This document shows, in pieces, positions 60,303 to 62,000 of a stretch of DNA of 62,000 bases. A program made the translations under genes and the position numbers. The notes beneath the pieces are model-generated. The model saw only the letters and a list, made by a program, of their open reading frames with translations. It made no database searches and was not told the origin of the DNA. The stretch is from NCBI GenBank assembly GCA_905221605.1, contig CAJNDS010000269.1:140001-202000 (forward strand), in the 5' to 3' direction. The DNA comes from Symbiodinium natans (taxonomy: Eukaryota; Sar; Dinophyceae; Suessiales; Symbiodiniaceae). How positions within the stretch are numbered: position 1 is the stretch's first letter; the number at the start of each line of letters is the position of its first letter.

Positions 60303-62000
60303 TCACCGTAGAGGGAGCCGACTGGGCGCCGGGTGCTCAGCGAGGTCGAGCACCGTCGCCAGAGGCTGTGCGTCAACCTGCCCTGGGAGGGGGGGCATCG
60401 TCCGCTCGCCGAGCGCGGCGCTGCACAGGGCGCGCTGCACGGCAACAGACAACGCACTCCACCACCGGCGCGCCCAGCCATGGCCGACAGCCGCTCGAAG
60501 GACGGCCGGTGCTCGGCGCGCGCGTAGTCGGATGAGCTGCTTGAGCACACGTTGGGACTCGTCGTTCGCGCCCTCCGACTTCGGCAGCCAACACGCACAG
60601 GCGCTGTGGCCCCCCGAGGGAAAGATCAGGGTCGCGCGCATGTTTGCGTCGTGCAGCGGCCTCTAGTGCGGCACCGTCGCGGTCAGCGGCGCCTCGGGTG
60701 GGTCCGCCATCCCGCCCGAGCGGGGACACGAGCGTCGCGTCACAGCAGAGGGTTTCGCCACGCTGGGTTGCGCCATAGATGACGAGATCAAGGCGCCGTC
60801 GGTCATCCGGCCGCACACCTACAGCGGTCGTATCGGCGACCCACTGCTGCGGTACCACTCGCCCTTCCGGGCCGACCGCCTCGCGCGCGACCTGCACCCA
60901 CGCCTGCTCGAGCACGAAGCCTCGTCGTGCCAAGAGACCGGTGCGCGGACAAGCCGCGAAGTGGTCCCCCAACACATCAACTCGCCCACGGCAGCCTGGC
61001 AAGCCATCCCCTCCGCAGCGGGCTCGGGCAATCGGCAAGGGGAGTCGGAGGCGGCGCCGCAGGGCGAGGTGCATCAGGTCCGGCGTGAGCTCGGCAGCTG
61101 GGTGCGCGGGGATAGCACTAAGCCAAGACCCCGCATGTGGGCCTGACTGGGACCGCAACATGGCGCGGGCGTCAGGGGTCAAAGCCGGCAACATCGTGTG
61201 TTCTCGAAAGGAGGTGTGAAGTGCGAGAACTGCACTACGTTGCCAGCCCGATCCCCCAAGACCCGGCTCATTTGCGGGCTCGGGCGGCGGCCGCGCTTTG
61301 TCGACACACGCTCGCCAGGCTGGCCTGTCCGACCAGCCCTGGGCGGTAAGGGCCCAGGCCTCCCAAGCGCGCCGGCAAGAACGCGATGTCCCGGGCATGC
61401 TGGTGACTGGCGGCGTCCTCAGGGTCCAGGCCGCCCAAAAGCTCGAGGAGGGTGCGCCAGACCTCATCATCGTGTGAGCGCGCGTAGTCCGCAGCGAGCT
61501 CGGGCGGGACGTTTCCCAAGAGGTACTGCGCCCGCGGCGACGCGCAGAACAGCAGGAGCAACCACGCGCACTGCAAGTCGGGCAGACGCGGCACGGCCTG
61601 CAGGAACTCCCGAGCCTCACGCAGTCGTTCCCGCGCCTGCGTCCTGACGTACTCGTCGTGCCCAATGGGGATTCCAAGCGCCAGGAAGCCGCGCTCCGGC
61701 GGCGGCTTGTTGCCACGCCACACTTCCTCTCCAAGCTCATCGACGCCGGGAGGTGCGGGGCCGCCAGCGGCATGATAGACCCGGGTCTTGCCGACGTTGG
61801 CGGCAACTCCTGCCTCACGCTCGACGGCGCCCGCAACAGTGTCGCCGCCGCTGCGCGCTCGCTCTGGCGTCGTGACCAGGTACAGGTCGTCGAGGAAGGT
61901 GAACAGGGAGTCGCCAGGCTGTAAAGCTGCGTTGGCCGCGAGAAACGCATTGTGTTGGCCCAGTGCGTAGAACGCAGGGGCCAGCGGGTCACCTTGCTCG
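60303..62000 (-). mobile_element. Non-LTR retrotransposon, reverse transcriptase and C-terminal endonuclease, frameshifted and partial
   Basis: Runs off the right edge. The frame from 62000 to about 61300 shows reverse-transcriptase motifs: EQGDPLAPAFYALGQHNAFL (motif B), SLFTFLDDLYLVTT (motif C, with LDDLY in place of the usual ADD), NVGKTRVYH (D) and RGFLALGIPIG (E), then thumb sequence with LLLLFCASPRAQYLLGNVPP and ARLGGLGPYRPGL. Near 61300 the reading shifts frame into SGPHAGSWLSAIPAHPAAEL, LRRRLRLPLPIARARCGGDG, a C/C/H/C zinc-binding region (CGGDGLPGC...DVLGDHFAAC) and RRLDLVIYGATQRGETLCCD, DATLVSPL, resembling the C-terminal zinc finger and restriction-like endonuclease of R2/NeSL-type elements. 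A second frame shift near 60570 leads to RLRARRAPAVLRAAVGHGWA and RRWWSALSVAVQRALCSAAL. Two shifts suggest a dead copy. GC content is higher than in the host genes around it. Confidence 0.8.

Overview
The window reads as nuclear DNA of a dinoflagellate. The decisive mark is an exact copy of the dinoflagellate spliced-leader sequence at 10429-10450 (minus strand). Three things agree with it: TTTAGGG-type telomere repeats scattered through the whole window, short exons joined by GT-AG, GC-AG and apparently GA-AG introns, and coding evidence that is almost all on the minus strand. I cannot name the species.

Genes I can name from conserved protein signatures, all on the minus strand: an SH3BP5-like Rab11 exchange factor (23301-24297), a Sec14/CRAL-TRIO gene read through many tiny exons (about 43771-46866) followed on the same strand by Q-rich exons (41545-42541) and a GOLD-domain terminal exon (35087-35838), a TXNDC9/phosducin-like-3 protein (56188-56910), a NECAP-type endocytic protein (59493-59809), and a broken non-LTR retrotransposon with reverse transcriptase and a C-terminal zinc-finger/endonuclease region running off the right edge (60303-62000). 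About fifteen further exon-like stretches have good reading frames and splice borders but no family I recognise.

Layout. 1-1985: G-rich minisatellite with an internal duplication. 2-7.5 kb: telomere-repeat islands, AT microsatellites and unknown exons. 7.49-8.99 kb: an AT-rich island with broken frames, one resembling a polinton-like-virus major capsid fragment. 9.0-10.45 kb: a spliced-leader-tagged processed gene copy. 10.45-11.5 kb: an 8-bp satellite. 11.7-22.4 kb: the densest telomere-repeat zone, with the longest array at 12238-12680. 22.8-27.7 kb: genes including SH3BP5. 28-34.9 kb: repeats and foldback elements with unknown exons. 35-47 kb: the Sec14/GOLD region. 47-62 kb: gene-richer, with fewer telomere repeats.

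The most unusual theme is that telomere-like arrays sit inside introns, often a few bases after a 5' splice site, and in two places appear to split short palindromic (MITE-like) elements. The named host genes lean towards membrane traffic (Sec14, GOLD, Rab11 exchange factor, NECAP), but I see no evidence that they form one system. All exon borders were read by eye and need transcript data.
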